64,000 nucleotides of DNA from Clostridia bacterium. Its GTDB lineage: Bacteria; Bacillota; Clostridia; Oscillospirales; CAG-272. Both the position numbers and the translations under genes were made by a program. Under the pieces are notes generated by a model. It did no database searches, was not told the DNA's origin, and was given only the letters and a program-made list of their open reading frames with translations. Positions 36,260-46,440 of this stretch are shown here, in pieces; positions within the stretch are counted from its first letter, which is position 1, and every line of letters starts with the position of its first letter. The DNA is taken from the NCBI GenBank assembly GCA_017411605.1, contig JAFQPR010000062.1, positions 21,713 to 85,712 on the forward strand, given 5' to 3'.

Positions 36260-36391
36260 TCAACCGAGGTCAAAGTCCCAAATACCGTCGTTATCTTCTT
36301 TAGGAGTCGTTTCGGTACCCGGAGAGGTAGTTATGATATCTTCCATTCCAAGCTCAATGACCTCAAGCTCGGGAGTTATATATTTATTCAT
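36260..36391 (-). CDS. 43-residue acidic peptide, copy 1, translationally coupled to giant A
   Basis: The ATG at 36391 lies two bases after the stop of the 2329-residue protein and is preceded by AAAGGAGATG, a near-perfect ribosome site located inside the last codons of the giant. The product starts MNKYITPELEVIELGMED, has a Thr/Ser/Pro stretch (IITTSPGTETTP) and ends DNDGIWDFDLG. It has no Cys, no signal peptide and no membrane helix. Two more copies lie at 54955 and 62952, each just downstream of a giant protein with the same C-terminal module. The N-terminal part YxxPExExIExxxEDIITTS recalls small leader-like proteins of Clostridia; function unknown. Longer in-frame reading upstream overlaps the giant and is not supported. 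Confidence 0.85.
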   Translation of the reverse strand: MNKYITPELEVIELGMEDIITTSPGTETTPKEDNDGIWDFDLG

Positions 36392-37244
36392 TCTCACATC
36401 TCCTTTCCTACTACGAAATTCTTGTATACTTCTGCTGATTCGGAATACTTGATAAGTCTTGCAAGCAAAGCTTGAACTGAAGCCGAAGTATTTTCGTAAT
36501 AGCACATAAGGTTAAACGAACCAGAAACATCCGTTCCCGAAACCGTGTATTCAACGGTATTTCTTATAGCGTAGCCGTAAGTCGTCAGATATACCTTATT
36601 ACCGACTACTGTCTTTTCAAGCTTGGCACCGCCCATAGTGAACTCGAAGTCCTCGGGAGCGTATCCGCTTCCAACTACGAAGACGAGTGAAATCTTTTCG
36701 CCGAGATCAACGGATGCGCTTGAAATCTCTCCACCAACGGTATTAATTGCCTCTTCATTCATCTCGGGAGTGTTATTTGCATCGTAATCCGCGCCTATGA
36801 GCTCGTCAACGAGTGCCTTTGCACGCAGAAGCTCCTCATCGCTAACACGTCCCGTCGTGTTGAAGTAAACGTACGCTGCTCTTGCATAAGAAAGCATATC
36901 GCGAACGAGTGATTTTTCTTCGTCACTCTCATTTCCGCCAAGAACGATCTTTGCGTATTTAGCAACGTTCAAGGTCCACTTTGCGCTAACCGTGCTATCG
37001 CCCGATATAAGCGATACTGAAAGCACTATATCGTCAAGCGAGTCAGCAACCGCAAGTGACACGGGTATGCGGTAATACTTACCGTCTGCTAGCTCGGTTA
37101 TCATACTTTCGTCAAGAATAACGTTCTCTCCGTTAACCGATACTGACGATAAGTAATCGTTGATAGGTACGTATATATTGTATATAAGATTTGAATAAAG
37201 GCTTACGCTGGACTTGATCTTATAACCGACCATAACCTCGGGAT
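36262..37244 (-). repeat. Segmental duplication copy 1 (C-terminal module plus peptide gene)
   Basis: This stretch matches 54957-55939 without a length change over 983 bases. In a sampled stretch of about 175 bases I counted four differences. It covers the last 282 codons of giant A and nearly all of the peptide gene. Confidence 0.9.
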
Positions 37245-40200
37245 ATGCCTGATATGTTGCATATTCTCCATCTACAGAAGTCTTAGCAAATACGCACTCA
37301 ACGCCGGTATCAAGAGTAACCTTATTATTAACCGTGGAAGAAGTTACTTTAGATGGAACGGTGAGTTTTAAGTAACTACCGTCACTTCCCTTGCCAAAGG
37401 TTACATTGGATTTATCGTTAGAGGTGTAGATGGTAGAATTTGCAGTTGTGCTGCCAAGAACGATTTCACCACCGTTTACATTAACTGTTGCCGCAACGGG
37501 AGTTGCCTCTGAGGTATTGTTAAAGTTAAGCACATTAGTAGCCTTAAGAAGTCCGCTTACGTCAAATACGCAATTGGTAAATTCTATAGTGTAGTAAACG
37601 GGCATAGTCATAGGCTGACTGCCATTCGAATAATGAGCAAGGAAATCGTTTCGCTCAATACCGTAAGCTGCGGTTATCTTAACGTTCGTGAAGTTAAGAT
37701 TTGCGCTCTTATATTGCTCGTAGGTTGAGTTAGACTGCGTTCCAAGTGTTAAGAGATTACCGCGAACAATAATTTCACCACCGTATACGTTAAGAGTGAA
37801 GCTCTGTTTATCTGCACTATAGGTTTTTGTTCTTGCAAAGAAGAGCTGGGTTGTATCGGTCTGCGTAACGGTGAAGCCGTTAAGGTTTACGTCAATCGTA
37901 CCGACTGCAGCACCGAGATTCTGGTCATTTGCCGTAGCCGTAACATTACCACGAAGAAGAAGTTTTGCATCAGCCGCACCAACTGTGCCAACAGCGCTTC
38001 TTGCCGCGCTCATCGCTTCGGTGAACTGCGATTTGGTGTATGCACCCTTGAACTCTCCGCTCTGGAAGAATACTATTGGATATGCGTTTGCATCAGCTTT
38101 TTCCGCTGGAATAGTGCCGTAGCCTTCGATATATACCTCAGGCTGCAAGGTATAACTTACATAATCACCAATGGTCACGGGATTTATAAATTTGGCAACT
38201 GCTCCGTCATTTGTGTAGAACGTCTTGTTGTTAATGATAGTTGGATTATTCTTAGAAAGATATGTGTTTATATCCGTATGAGCGGTAAGCGTGAGATATT
38301 TGCCATCACCGCCCTTGCCAAAGGTCATCGAAGCATTACTGCTGCCCAGAGCATAAAGTGACGTTCTCCATGGATGAGTACCGCTTCCGTCACCCTGCCC
38401 TGCTATAAGCTCACCGCCGTTGATTTCAAAATCAATATTAGTGTTCGCAGCATTCAACTGGAAGATCTGATTTGCCTTCTTAAGCTTTGTAAGATCGATC
38501 ACGCAATCGTTCATACGAACGTCAAACTGAGCCAATGTATCACTTGTTCCGGATACTGTACCCGAAGTGGAAACTACAAACCAAGTGTTGCTTCCCATGG
38601 GAGCACTTAATGACACGTTAAGATTAGTAAAGTTCAACTCCGCATCCTTAAGAGGACCTGTTGTTGTACCGCCATTCTGTGTTCCAATCGCAAAGAACTG
38701 ACCGCCAAGAACTATATTTCCATCATAAACGTTCAAGGTGAATTTCTGTGCAAAATTATTGACAGTTTTCGTTCTCGTGTAGAACAAATAACTTGTATGA
38801 GTTTGAGTAAGAGTAAATCCATTGAGGTTAATATCTATTACTCCTGCGGTTTGGCCAAGGTTTTGATCCTCTGTTGTAACCGTTGCATCACCGCGAAGAA
38901 GAATCTTTGCAGGAGCCGGGTTCGCTTCGTCTTTGAGACCTAAATTCGTTCTGGGATAGGAAAGAGCCTTATCGAATTCGTCTTTACCAAAAGCAGCTTT
39001 AAATTCACCGTTCTGGAAGATTACTATCGGATAAGTCTTTTCATCTGCTTTATCCGCAGGAATTGTTCCATAGCCTTCGATATAAACTGCTTCGGATGTT
39101 TTGTTTTGCAAACTATACGTTACATTAAGAGCCGTTTCTTCAGTTTTAACGAACTTAGCTTCGTTTCCGTCCGACGTTCCATTGCTGCTAATTTCGGAAT
39201 CCAAGTAAAGAGAATTATTAGTCAAAGCTGCCGCAGTTGTTACTTGGGTAGGAAGAACAAGACCGACATATTTATCGTTGCTACCCTTACTTAACGTCAA
39301 GGATGATACATCGTTTAAAGCATAGATAGTAGTATCAACGCTACCTCTCGAGAGCTTAATCTCACCGCCTTCGATTGCGAAGCTAACCGCAGGTTTAACT
39401 GCTACCGCGGCGTTGTTGAGGTTAAATATGAGAGAATTCTTTGCTGCCTTGCTAAGATCAAATACACAATCGGTAAAGGTGATATTATAATCTACGGTAG
39501 TGTTAGTGTTGTTAGAGATACTGCCGTTGGTGGTCAAAATCAACGAATCGTTAAGCTTGACGCCTCTCTGAACTTCGATATTAACGTTCTCGAAGATAAG
39601 GTCAGCACTCTTGAACTCACCGGTAGTACTTCCCTGAGTTCCTATTGCGAAGAGATAGGATTTTATAGAGATAGAACCGTTTCTTACCTTGAAGGTTAGG
39701 CTCTGAGACTCGTTGCTATAAGTCTTCGTTCTGAGCCAGAATAGAGCGCCGTCGTGGTTCTGAGTGAGAGTAAATCCGTTAAGGTTGATATCAATCTTAC
39801 CAACTGCCTGACCTACATTTTCTTCGCGTGACAAAGAAACAGCATCTCCGCGAAGAAGAATCTTTGCAGCAGGCTTATCGGGATCCTGAACGCCTGTATG
39901 AGAAAGAACGAGTCCTCTAGCGTCTGTTAATGCTTCTTTAAACTGGTTAGCTGCAAATGCCTGCTTGAACAAGCCATCTTGGAAGAGAACTATCGGATAA
40001 AGCTCAGCGTCCGCATAATTTGAAGGAAGCGTTCCGTAACCATCGATTTCAACGTCGGAGAAGCTCTTGAAGGTAAAGTTATCAATGAATACCGTACCGT
40101 CCTCGCATCTGAAGACCATCGTCTGAAGAAGAGAGTCGCTTGCTACGTTTACGTAGTTATCCTTAGTTCTTGAGCCGGTGATAGTTTTACCCTTGCTGTC

Positions 40201-43200
40201 GGTCACCGTGCTTGTTATGGTTTTACCGCACCACTCGATTCTTATACGGAAGGTCTCCTCACCGTCATAGGTATATGCGTGAGTCGTTGTTTCTCCAACC
40301 TGCATAGTGGAGTCCGAATGATGAAGACCTACCTGGTTATAATATCCGCCGGGCGCGACGTAAAGCGTTCTCGTGCTTGCCGCGCTGTTCGTTCCCCAGC
40401 TCGTTACGTTTGCATCAAACTCGAATACGTATGTATTGGTTGGGTCATAATTCTCTATTCCGCCAATAGCTTTCAGCCAATTAAACTGAACGCTTTGTTT
40501 ATCGGTAAGCTCAATGCGCTGAGAAGAGAATGAAGGAGCTTTAGCGGAGTATTTTCCACTGTTTTCCGTCTCCCACATACCGAGAGCAGCAAGGTCTGCA
40601 TAGGTGAAGTAATGGAAGTCATCGGTATAAACAACATCTTCAGGCTTCTCTTCCTCTTCTTCAGCCTCCACTATAGAAAACTCATCAAGAACGAGTCCGT
40701 TAACCTGCTTGATTGTTACTTTGATAGAATTTTCGGTAACATTAAAGACCGCATAGGTAGGCTGCTCTCCTACATTGGATATTACAACCGCCTGCTCTTC
40801 TATGTTAGGATAATCGCCAATACGATCGTGGTTCAGCGCGGTTGCTCCGATGAGCATATAAACCGTACCGTCACCCTTGGTTATAAGGTCGGGATTCTCC
40901 TTAGTTACGATCTCGCCGTTCTTCATAGGATAGCTTCTGGTTACAAGATGGGAGTGACCCTGAATAACGAGGTCAACATCAAAGCCCTCAAGAATATCAG
41001 CGAGGGTATTTCTGTCATAACCGCCGCCGTAACGGTGATAAACGCCTTGATGCGCAAGAACTATAGTCCATTTAGCATCCTTATTTGCTTCAAGGTCTGC
41101 CTTGAGCCAAGCTCTTTGAGCTTTCATAATAAGATCATCCTGCGCACTGTAGGAGCCGGAATTGTATACGATGAAATGGGCATCTCCGTAGTTATACGAA
41201 TAGAAGGTTTCATCCATATACTTAATAAGCAACTGCGCCCATGCAGCATCTTTTACATCAGAGCCAAGAGCGTTGATAGCGCTTACAACAGTTGGATCCA
41301 GGTAAGCATTTCCGCCGTTATCGGGATGGTTGAAATGCATTCCAAAGTAGAAGTTCTGATTTGCCGTAGTGAGGTTATCATCGTGGTTTCCGGGAGTTGC
41401 AAAATGTGGTATGGAGGCGCCTGCTTCTCCAAGAGCCTTGAAGTAGAGATTCCACTGTTCTTCCTTAAGTCCTTCTTCCACAACGTCACCGGTGTGAAGA
41501 ATAAAGGCGGGATTCTTAACCTCTTCCAAAGCCTCGTCGAAGGCAGCCTTCGTATACATAAAGCCTTTGTTTGCAACTTCTGTTCCGCCCCAGGTGATAC
41601 CCTGAGTATCTCCTACAGCGATAAAGGTGAATTCTTTTTCGTCACCTGTTGCAGTAGTGAAAGTATAAGCCTTACTCCAATCATTTACTTCATCGGAGCT
41701 ACCCTTAACGCCTATTTTATATTCATATTCGGTATTTGCAACAAGACCCGACACATCTGCCTTGAAGTAATCTTCATCGGCATATTCGGTAGGCTCGGTA
41801 AGCTTATAAGCATCGGCAACAATCCATTCGGATGCGCCATTAACTCTATACTTTATAGCCATAGCATTGCTACCGATAAACTCAGCCTTTGCGGTCCATG
41901 CAAAATGCCTTGACGAAGTCGCATCGGTAAACGAGGTAACGAGGTTATATACGTTAGCTCCAAAGCCTTCCGATGATGGCTCGATAGTTACAACCTCATA
42001 TTCGTTAAGAACGAGATTTTCATAAGACAGGCTAACGTCCTTAACCCTTTCCGCATTAGTCGCATACGCAACAATTCCGCTACCGGAATGCTTATTGTAA
42101 GCACCCTTGCGAACGATTCCACCATCGGGAAGAGTTACTTCAACGATAGTCATATTCTGTGCAGGATTTACGCTCACGTAAACTTTATAGTCACCGCTTC
42201 TGTAATCACCGTTAACTTCAGCGCCGAGTATTGTAAGTCCACCGTCCGAAATTGAGAAGAGCTCTGTAGTTCCGAGTTTAATATTAACTTTACATCCGAT
42301 TACGTAGTTTGCAACAGCGCTGTAAAGAGCCTGCTCGTTGTTTGCAATAGTAACAGGAGTGGTGCTTACAGCAGTGAGATTAGCCGTAGCAAAGGAATAA
42401 GCCTTTCTTACGAACGCCTCACCAATCATCTGCTGAGTAAGAGTATCGTAGTGCCAGCCGTCCTGCTGAACAAGGTCTTTTGCTTTGCCGCTCTCGGGAT
42501 CAACAAGATCGTATCTTGTGTCAAGCATCGCAACGTTTTTAATAGTTGTATCAGCAGCTAATTTATCCTGACCTGCCTGAACTGCAGCAAGTCCCGCCTC
42601 ACTGTTGGGAGCATATGCGGGGTTGCGGTACACTCTGCCGTAAACCGCCGGCATATCCGAAAGATCCTCTCCCGTGATGATTCCAACATCACGTCTTACG
42701 TCGGATATAAGAGTTTTAAGGAGAGTGGAATAAAGGTCAGCAGTCATATCACCGTGATTTCCGTCTCGCTCTCCCTGCATCCACCAGAAGCCCTGAACGA
42801 CGGGGGTATAACCTTCTTTTTCGAGCTTTGTAAGAGCTTCTTTAACGGTAGAAATAAATCCGTCGTAAAGGTCGCCTATTTTATCACCGTCAAAAGCTAT
42901 ATCGGGATTAGCCTCGATATATGATGGCGGTGTCCAAGTTGCTATATTGTTATCCGCCGTAACACCGTTTGCAGAGAGCTGAGTATCTCCGTTTGCATAC
43001 TTGATTATAACGTGCTTCTCACCGCTTTTGCTAAGCGCGGTTGCAATTCCGATTTCAGCACCGGAATATGACGCATCCTTACCAAGTCCGAAGGTAACGG
43101 GAACAAAATTCGTGATATCGTTTCCATACCCCTTTCCGTAGTAGAGAACGTTTTCGATTCCAGCATCAAGAATAGCTCCGTCGGAGTATCCATCCGGGTA

Positions 43201-43383
43201 ATTCGTCGTTTCTCCGTAGCCTACCGCATTCGATTGACCTGCGATAAGCCATACATTGATTTTTTTGTCGGGTTCAACATTATCTCTACCCGACACACTT
43301 GCGCTTATAACAAGTGCAAGACTAGAGAAGACCAATGCCAAACTAAGCATAACCAATAAAAGTCTTTTGGTTTTGGTTTTCAT
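36394..43383 (-). CDS. Giant secreted protein A: SASA-type esterase, metallophosphoesterase, beta-repeat domains
   Basis: The 2329-residue protein has a signal peptide (about 1-28). Order: SGNH/sialate O-acetylesterase-like domain about 40-330 (VWLIAGQSNAVGYG, GFWWMQGERDG, QDGWHYDTLTQQ); beta domain 345-450; fibronectin-III-like domain 470-575, as before purple acid phosphatases; calcineurin-like phosphoesterase 580-895 (VGDTQG, HTGDVVEEG, TPGNHDD, LAHQGVYH, IQGHSHL); a ConA-like domain about 918-1110; three repeats of about 300 residues (1111, 1431, 1751) opening with GYGTxPxxxAD and containing INLNGFTLTQ, probably beta-helices; and a C-terminal module 2048-2329. No LPXTG signal is seen. It closes the long operon and is translationally coupled to the peptide. 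The esterase and phosphoesterase look catalytically complete; the substrate is unknown, probably an acetylated, phosphorylated or sulfated glycan (inference). Confidence 0.88.
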   Translation of the reverse strand: MKTKTKRLLLVMLSLALVFSSLALVISASVSGRDNVEPDKKINVWLIAGQSNAVGYGETTNYPDGYSDGAILDAGIENVLYYGKGYGNDITNFVPVTFGLGKDASYSGAEIGIATALSKSGEKHVIIKYANGDTQLSANGVTADNNIATWTPPSYIEANPDIAFDGDKIGDLYDGFISTVKEALTKLEKEGYTPVVQGFWWMQGERDGNHGDMTADLYSTLLKTLISDVRRDVGIITGEDLSDMPAVYGRVYRNPAYAPNSEAGLAAVQAGQDKLAADTTIKNVAMLDTRYDLVDPESGKAKDLVQQDGWHYDTLTQQMIGEAFVRKAYSFATANLTAVSTTPVTIANNEQALYSAVANYVIGCKVNIKLGTTELFSISDGGLTILGAEVNGDYRSGDYKVYVSVNPAQNMTIVEVTLPDGGIVRKGAYNKHSGSGIVAYATNAERVKDVSLSYENLVLNEYEVVTIEPSSEGFGANVYNLVTSFTDATSSRHFAWTAKAEFIGSNAMAIKYRVNGASEWIVADAYKLTEPTEYADEDYFKADVSGLVANTEYEYKIGVKGSSDEVNDWSKAYTFTTATGDEKEFTFIAVGDTQGITWGGTEVANKGFMYTKAAFDEALEEVKNPAFILHTGDVVEEGLKEEQWNLYFKALGEAGASIPHFATPGNHDDNLTTANQNFYFGMHFNHPDNGGNAYLDPTVVSAINALGSDVKDAAWAQLLIKYMDETFYSYNYGDAHFIVYNSGSYSAQDDLIMKAQRAWLKADLEANKDAKWTIVLAHQGVYHRYGGGYDRNTLADILEGFDVDLVIQGHSHLVTRSYPMKNGEIVTKENPDLITKGDGTVYMLIGATALNHDRIGDYPNIEEQAVVISNVGEQPTYAVFNVTENSIKVTIKQVNGLVLDEFSIVEAEEEEEKPEDVVYTDDFHYFTYADLAALGMWETENSGKYSAKAPSFSSQRIELTDKQSVQFNWLKAIGGIENYDPTNTYVFEFDANVTSWGTNSAASTRTLYVAPGGYYNQVGLHHSDSTMQVGETTTHAYTYDGEETFRIRIEWCGKTITSTVTDSKGKTITGSRTKDNYVNVASDSLLQTMVFRCEDGTVFIDNFTFKSFSDVEIDGYGTLPSNYADAELYPIVLFQDGLFKQAFAANQFKEALTDARGLVLSHTGVQDPDKPAAKILLRGDAVSLSREENVGQAVGKIDINLNGFTLTQNHDGALFWLRTKTYSNESQSLTFKVRNGSISIKSYLFAIGTQGSTTGEFKSADLIFENVNIEVQRGVKLNDSLILTTNGSISNNTNTTVDYNITFTDCVFDLSKAAKNSLIFNLNNAAVAVKPAVSFAIEGGEIKLSRGSVDTTIYALNDVSSLTLSKGSNDKYVGLVLPTQVTTAAALTNNSLYLDSEISSNGTSDGNEAKFVKTEETALNVTYSLQNKTSEAVYIEGYGTIPADKADEKTYPIVIFQNGEFKAAFGKDEFDKALSYPRTNLGLKDEANPAPAKILLRGDATVTTEDQNLGQTAGVIDINLNGFTLTQTHTSYLFYTRTKTVNNFAQKFTLNVYDGNIVLGGQFFAIGTQNGGTTTGPLKDAELNFTNLNVSLSAPMGSNTWFVVSTSGTVSGTSDTLAQFDVRMNDCVIDLTKLKKANQIFQLNAANTNIDFEINGGELIAGQGDGSGTHPWRTSLYALGSSNASMTFGKGGDGKYLTLTAHTDINTYLSKNNPTIINNKTFYTNDGAVAKFINPVTIGDYVSYTLQPEVYIEGYGTIPAEKADANAYPIVFFQSGEFKGAYTKSQFTEAMSAARSAVGTVGAADAKLLLRGNVTATANDQNLGAAVGTIDVNLNGFTVTQTDTTQLFFARTKTYSADKQSFTLNVYGGEIIVRGNLLTLGTQSNSTYEQYKSANLNFTNVKITAAYGIERNDFLAHYSNGSQPMTMPVYYTIEFTNCVFDVSGLLKATNVLNFNNTSEATPVAATVNVNGGEIVLGSTTANSTIYTSNDKSNVTFGKGSDGSYLKLTVPSKVTSSTVNNKVTLDTGVECVFAKTSVDGEYATYQAYPEVMVGYKIKSSVSLYSNLIYNIYVPINDYLSSVSVNGENVILDESMITELADGKYYRIPVSLAVADSLDDIVLSVSLISGDSTVSAKWTLNVAKYAKIVLGGNESDEEKSLVRDMLSYARAAYVYFNTTGRVSDEELLRAKALVDELIGADYDANNTPEMNEEAINTVGGEISSASVDLGEKISLVFVVGSGYAPEDFEFTMGGAKLEKTVVGNKVYLTTYGYAIRNTVEYTVSGTDVSGSFNLMCYYENTSASVQALLARLIKYSESAEVYKNFVVGKEM

Positions 43384-43414
43384 TTCTTTTTTCCTTTCTT
43401 ATCTTTGATATATT

Positions 43415-44260
43415 TCAATTATTTGCGTACAAATAAATAAAATCTGTTTCCATTCCCTTACCGAAAATCCTTAACTTTTCTTCATCGATAGAAACAAGAC
43501 AATAAGTTTCTTCTTTAAAATCGCATACGGAACGCACGGTTTTATGAACGACGCCACGTCTTACGGAAAGTCCGCCGGGATGATAATGACCTGCTATGTA
43601 CGCTCTGACATTACTGTAACTATCCAAGAGCGCAAGCATTTTTTCATATTCAATAATTCTAGCAACAGGCTCTGTTTCTCCGGGTTCTCTGAGGCACGAA
43701 AGATCATACACGGGAACATGACAGAAGATTACAACATCCTCGCCTTTATTGACGGCATCATCAAGTGTGGTTTTGAGTGCATTCCAAGAGCTTTCTCGGT
43801 AAAGTCCCGGCCATTCCTGAACCGGAACATCAGGATTGTTTTTCCTGAAATTCCAATACGCTTCCCTTTCCTTTTCGTCACGGCTATATCTGCTTATCTC
43901 AAAAGCGTTTAAAACGATAAATCTGAATCCGTTAACAGAAAAATCGTACATAGGCGCGGGCATCTTCAGAAGCTCCGTATGCTCCCACTCACCGCGGCGG
44001 CAAAGATCGTGATTTCCTATAGCGTACTTAACAGAATGCTTGCATCTCGAAAAAGCATCTACAATTTCGGGAGCTTCGCTTATATCATGTCCATCTCCGA
44101 GATCTCCCAGACTGAAAACAAAATCCAATTTCCTCTCATTTAATTTATCTACTATCGAACAAACTTTTCTCTTTGCGCCAAGGCAATCACGCGTTGAATA
44201 ATTTCCTTTTTCAGAATAGTGACAATCACCTATAACTGCAAAATTTACAGATTTACTCAT
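43415..44260 (-). CDS. Calcineurin-like metallophosphoesterase, cytoplasmic
   Basis: The 281-residue protein carries the five family motifs in order: VIGDCHYSE, SLGDLGDGHD, AIGNHDLC, IFCHVPVYD and IAGHYHPGG, so a two-metal centre is expected. There is no signal peptide. It begins five bases after the rhamnosidase stop with its ribosome site AAAAGG overlapping that stop. It may hydrolyse a phospho-sugar or phosphodiester produced in glycan breakdown. The giant encoded next carries a secreted phosphoesterase of the same superfamily. Confidence 0.93.
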   Translation of the reverse strand: MSKSVNFAVIGDCHYSEKGNYSTRDCLGAKRKVCSIVDKLNERKLDFVFSLGDLGDGHDISEAPEIVDAFSRCKHSVKYAIGNHDLCRRGEWEHTELLKMPAPMYDFSVNGFRFIVLNAFEISRYSRDEKEREAYWNFRKNNPDVPVQEWPGLYRESSWNALKTTLDDAVNKGEDVVIFCHVPVYDLSCLREPGETEPVARIIEYEKMLALLDSYSNVRAYIAGHYHPGGLSVRRGVVHKTVRSVCDFKEETYCLVSIDEEKLRIFGKGMETDFIYLYANN

Positions 44261-44265
44261 ATTTT

Positions 44266-46392
44266 CTACCTTTTAAAATCCGATTTGCATTTTATATATC
44301 CAAGTTTATCAAGCCAGACCAAAACATGAGAAGCAAATCCGTGATTACAGCTTGCCTTTATGTCCTTATGCTCCCAAAGTGTTCCGGTAAGACTTGCCAT
44401 ATAATCAAAGTATCCGCATATATTCTCTTCAAGCTTATCGTATCTTCCGTTTTGGCAAAGAAGCTCAAGACGCAGATAATTCCCAATAAACGCATTCGAC
44501 GGGTATATTTCTTTCCATTTACCTGTTTCTTTACGCTCGGGGCCGAAATCATCTACAAGCGTTTTCCAAAGCTCTTTATCTTCTTCATCGGTAGCTACGC
44601 CGGTAAAGAATGCGTAATATTGGCAGGTTTCGGTACGTTCTCCGGAAAGTGTAAGTTCTCCGTCTTTGAACACTGAATTATCACAGTAGAATATGCCTAT
44701 CTTACTCTCTCGCCTTATTGTTTCTTTTAGCTTTTCGGCTTTTTGATTATACTTTTCGTCACCGTAAAGCTCGTACATCGTTTTTAAAAATTTATAGTAC
44801 AGCATATTTGAAGGATAATTAACATCCTGAACAAGATTGTTGCACATAGACCACTCAACGAATACCCATCCATCGAGCTTTTCAAGAAGCCCATTATGAT
44901 TTTCATAAGCTTCGAAATACTTGCAAAGCTCAAGCATCTTGGAATAAAGATCGTTTACAAATTCGCGATCTCCCGTTCTGTCAAGATATTCCTTTAGTTC
45001 AAGAACATACCACATAGCCCAGTTCGGTATAAATTCCGGATTTCTAAAGTCTGATGGATAACACATCGGAAGCATACCGCGAGGTATGCTTTTATAGGAA
45101 TCCTCCATTGCGAAGTTTGATAAAAAACACTTCTCAACCGTACTTTTACCTGAAAGCAATCTCTCAACTCTCGCTGTGAAGAAGCTATCGCAAAGCCAAC
45201 CGGCTCTTTCTCTGGAAGGGCAGTCCATATATATATCAAACGTGTTTTGACGAAATGTTTCAACAGCGGCATTATATATACGGGAGATAGCGGCACTTGC
45301 CTTATCAGAATCAAGCTCAACTTTTATTTCTGAGATATTAAAATCTACTCTTATCATACCGACATAACTAAGCTCGATTTTTCCGCCTGACGTGATTATA
45401 TTTATATATTTAAAGGTGTATGGTTCTGCGGTTATTAGCTTATATTCGTTCCCGCCATTTAATCGGTATAACACTACATTTGACGTATGGTTTCTTGTGA
45501 AATCAACTCTGCCGTCAACAAGCAACTCATCAAAGGTCATATAGAGCTCCGTATCTTCAAGGCAGTTTAACGAAATTTCAATAAATCCCGTTGTGTTCAC
45601 TCTCAGTGAGCCCGAAATATAAGTATCCGAGTTCATCACCGCAGGCAATGAAGGCTTGTGTCCGTCAGGGCAAAGCTTCAATTCCTCCGCTTTATGTATA
45701 CTTATTATCTCTGTTTCTTCCGGCGCAAATCCGTCAACGGTTTTACCTGCGTTCACTACCTCGCGGCTATCGTAATATTTTTCCGGCTTGATACGAGTAA
45801 CTGAACCGCCACTGTATATATCACACAGTGGCTCACGCGGAAACTCAGGATAACTTACTTCTCTTTCAATAAATTTCTTCTCACCGCAAATCTCAAGCTC
45901 TACCTCTTTGGCATCATCAAGACGGCTCATATCATAAACCTCTGCAAATGCCCGTTGATAAGAATATCTTTGCACCTTTCTTATTTTTTCCGAATAGGAG
46001 TATGCTTTCCAGCCTTCACCACCCGTAAAGGCAACGACTTTTCCATTCGAAACAAGCTCGGCAATAATAAACGACGGCTCTTTGAGCCACTCGAAGCTAT
46101 CAACATAATAGCCCGTTGCAATAACGGTTATAACATTCTTTTCATACGTTAAATACTTTGAGACAGAAAGCTCATCCACTCTATAATATCCGCGCCCTGC
46201 CCTTGCGGGTCCATAATGAACAAACTGACCGTTTATAAAAATCTGATAGCCTGTGTAACACGAAATACGGAGAAATGCATCTTTGCATTCCTCAATATTT
46301 GAAACAAATTTCAGAGAATGGTTAAGCTCAGTCTGCATCCCCTTTTCCCATACAGGACACGCTTTTACAAATTGAGTTTCTTTAAATTTCAT
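44266..46392 (-). CDS. GH78-like alpha-L-rhamnosidase, cytoplasmic
   Basis: The ATG at 46392 follows GCGAGGAT, giving 708 residues. An N-terminal beta-sandwich with INGQFVHYGPARAG and NVITVIATGYYVDS is followed by an alpha/alpha barrel with DIYMDCPSRERAGWLCDSF, the hallmark DCPxRERxGW block of GH78 that carries an acidic catalytic residue, and later NGLLEKLDGWVFVEWS. There is no signal peptide, so it acts on imported rhamnosides. It is the clearest indicator that this operon degrades a rhamnose-containing glycan, for example rhamnogalacturonan or a rhamnosylated surface polymer. Confidence 0.87.
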   Translation of the reverse strand: MKFKETQFVKACPVWEKGMQTELNHSLKFVSNIEECKDAFLRISCYTGYQIFINGQFVHYGPARAGRGYYRVDELSVSKYLTYEKNVITVIATGYYVDSFEWLKEPSFIIAELVSNGKVVAFTGGEGWKAYSYSEKIRKVQRYSYQRAFAEVYDMSRLDDAKEVELEICGEKKFIEREVSYPEFPREPLCDIYSGGSVTRIKPEKYYDSREVVNAGKTVDGFAPEETEIISIHKAEELKLCPDGHKPSLPAVMNSDTYISGSLRVNTTGFIEISLNCLEDTELYMTFDELLVDGRVDFTRNHTSNVVLYRLNGGNEYKLITAEPYTFKYINIITSGGKIELSYVGMIRVDFNISEIKVELDSDKASAAISRIYNAAVETFRQNTFDIYMDCPSRERAGWLCDSFFTARVERLLSGKSTVEKCFLSNFAMEDSYKSIPRGMLPMCYPSDFRNPEFIPNWAMWYVLELKEYLDRTGDREFVNDLYSKMLELCKYFEAYENHNGLLEKLDGWVFVEWSMCNNLVQDVNYPSNMLYYKFLKTMYELYGDEKYNQKAEKLKETIRRESKIGIFYCDNSVFKDGELTLSGERTETCQYYAFFTGVATDEEDKELWKTLVDDFGPERKETGKWKEIYPSNAFIGNYLRLELLCQNGRYDKLEENICGYFDYMASLTGTLWEHKDIKASCNHGFASHVLVWLDKLGYIKCKSDFKR

Positions 46393-46440
46393 ACTTATCC
46401 TCGCACCATATCGCATTTAAAATAATATGAATTTTACATA

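Noticed and set aside
36260-36391. The peptide's SPGTETTP as a sortase-type LPXTG signal
   Set aside because: There is no following hydrophobic helix or basic tail and no LPXTG consensus; no sortase gene is present in the window.
36394-36505. Longer versions of the small peptides reading through the end of the giants
   Set aside because: The longer frames overlap the giants' coding sequence out of frame. The start directly after a strong ribosome site is conserved in copies 1 and 2 and gives the peptide homologous to copy 3.
40612-41913. A 433-residue plus-strand open frame
   Set aside because: It is antisense to the phosphoesterase domain of giant A, whose motifs are intact on the minus strand.
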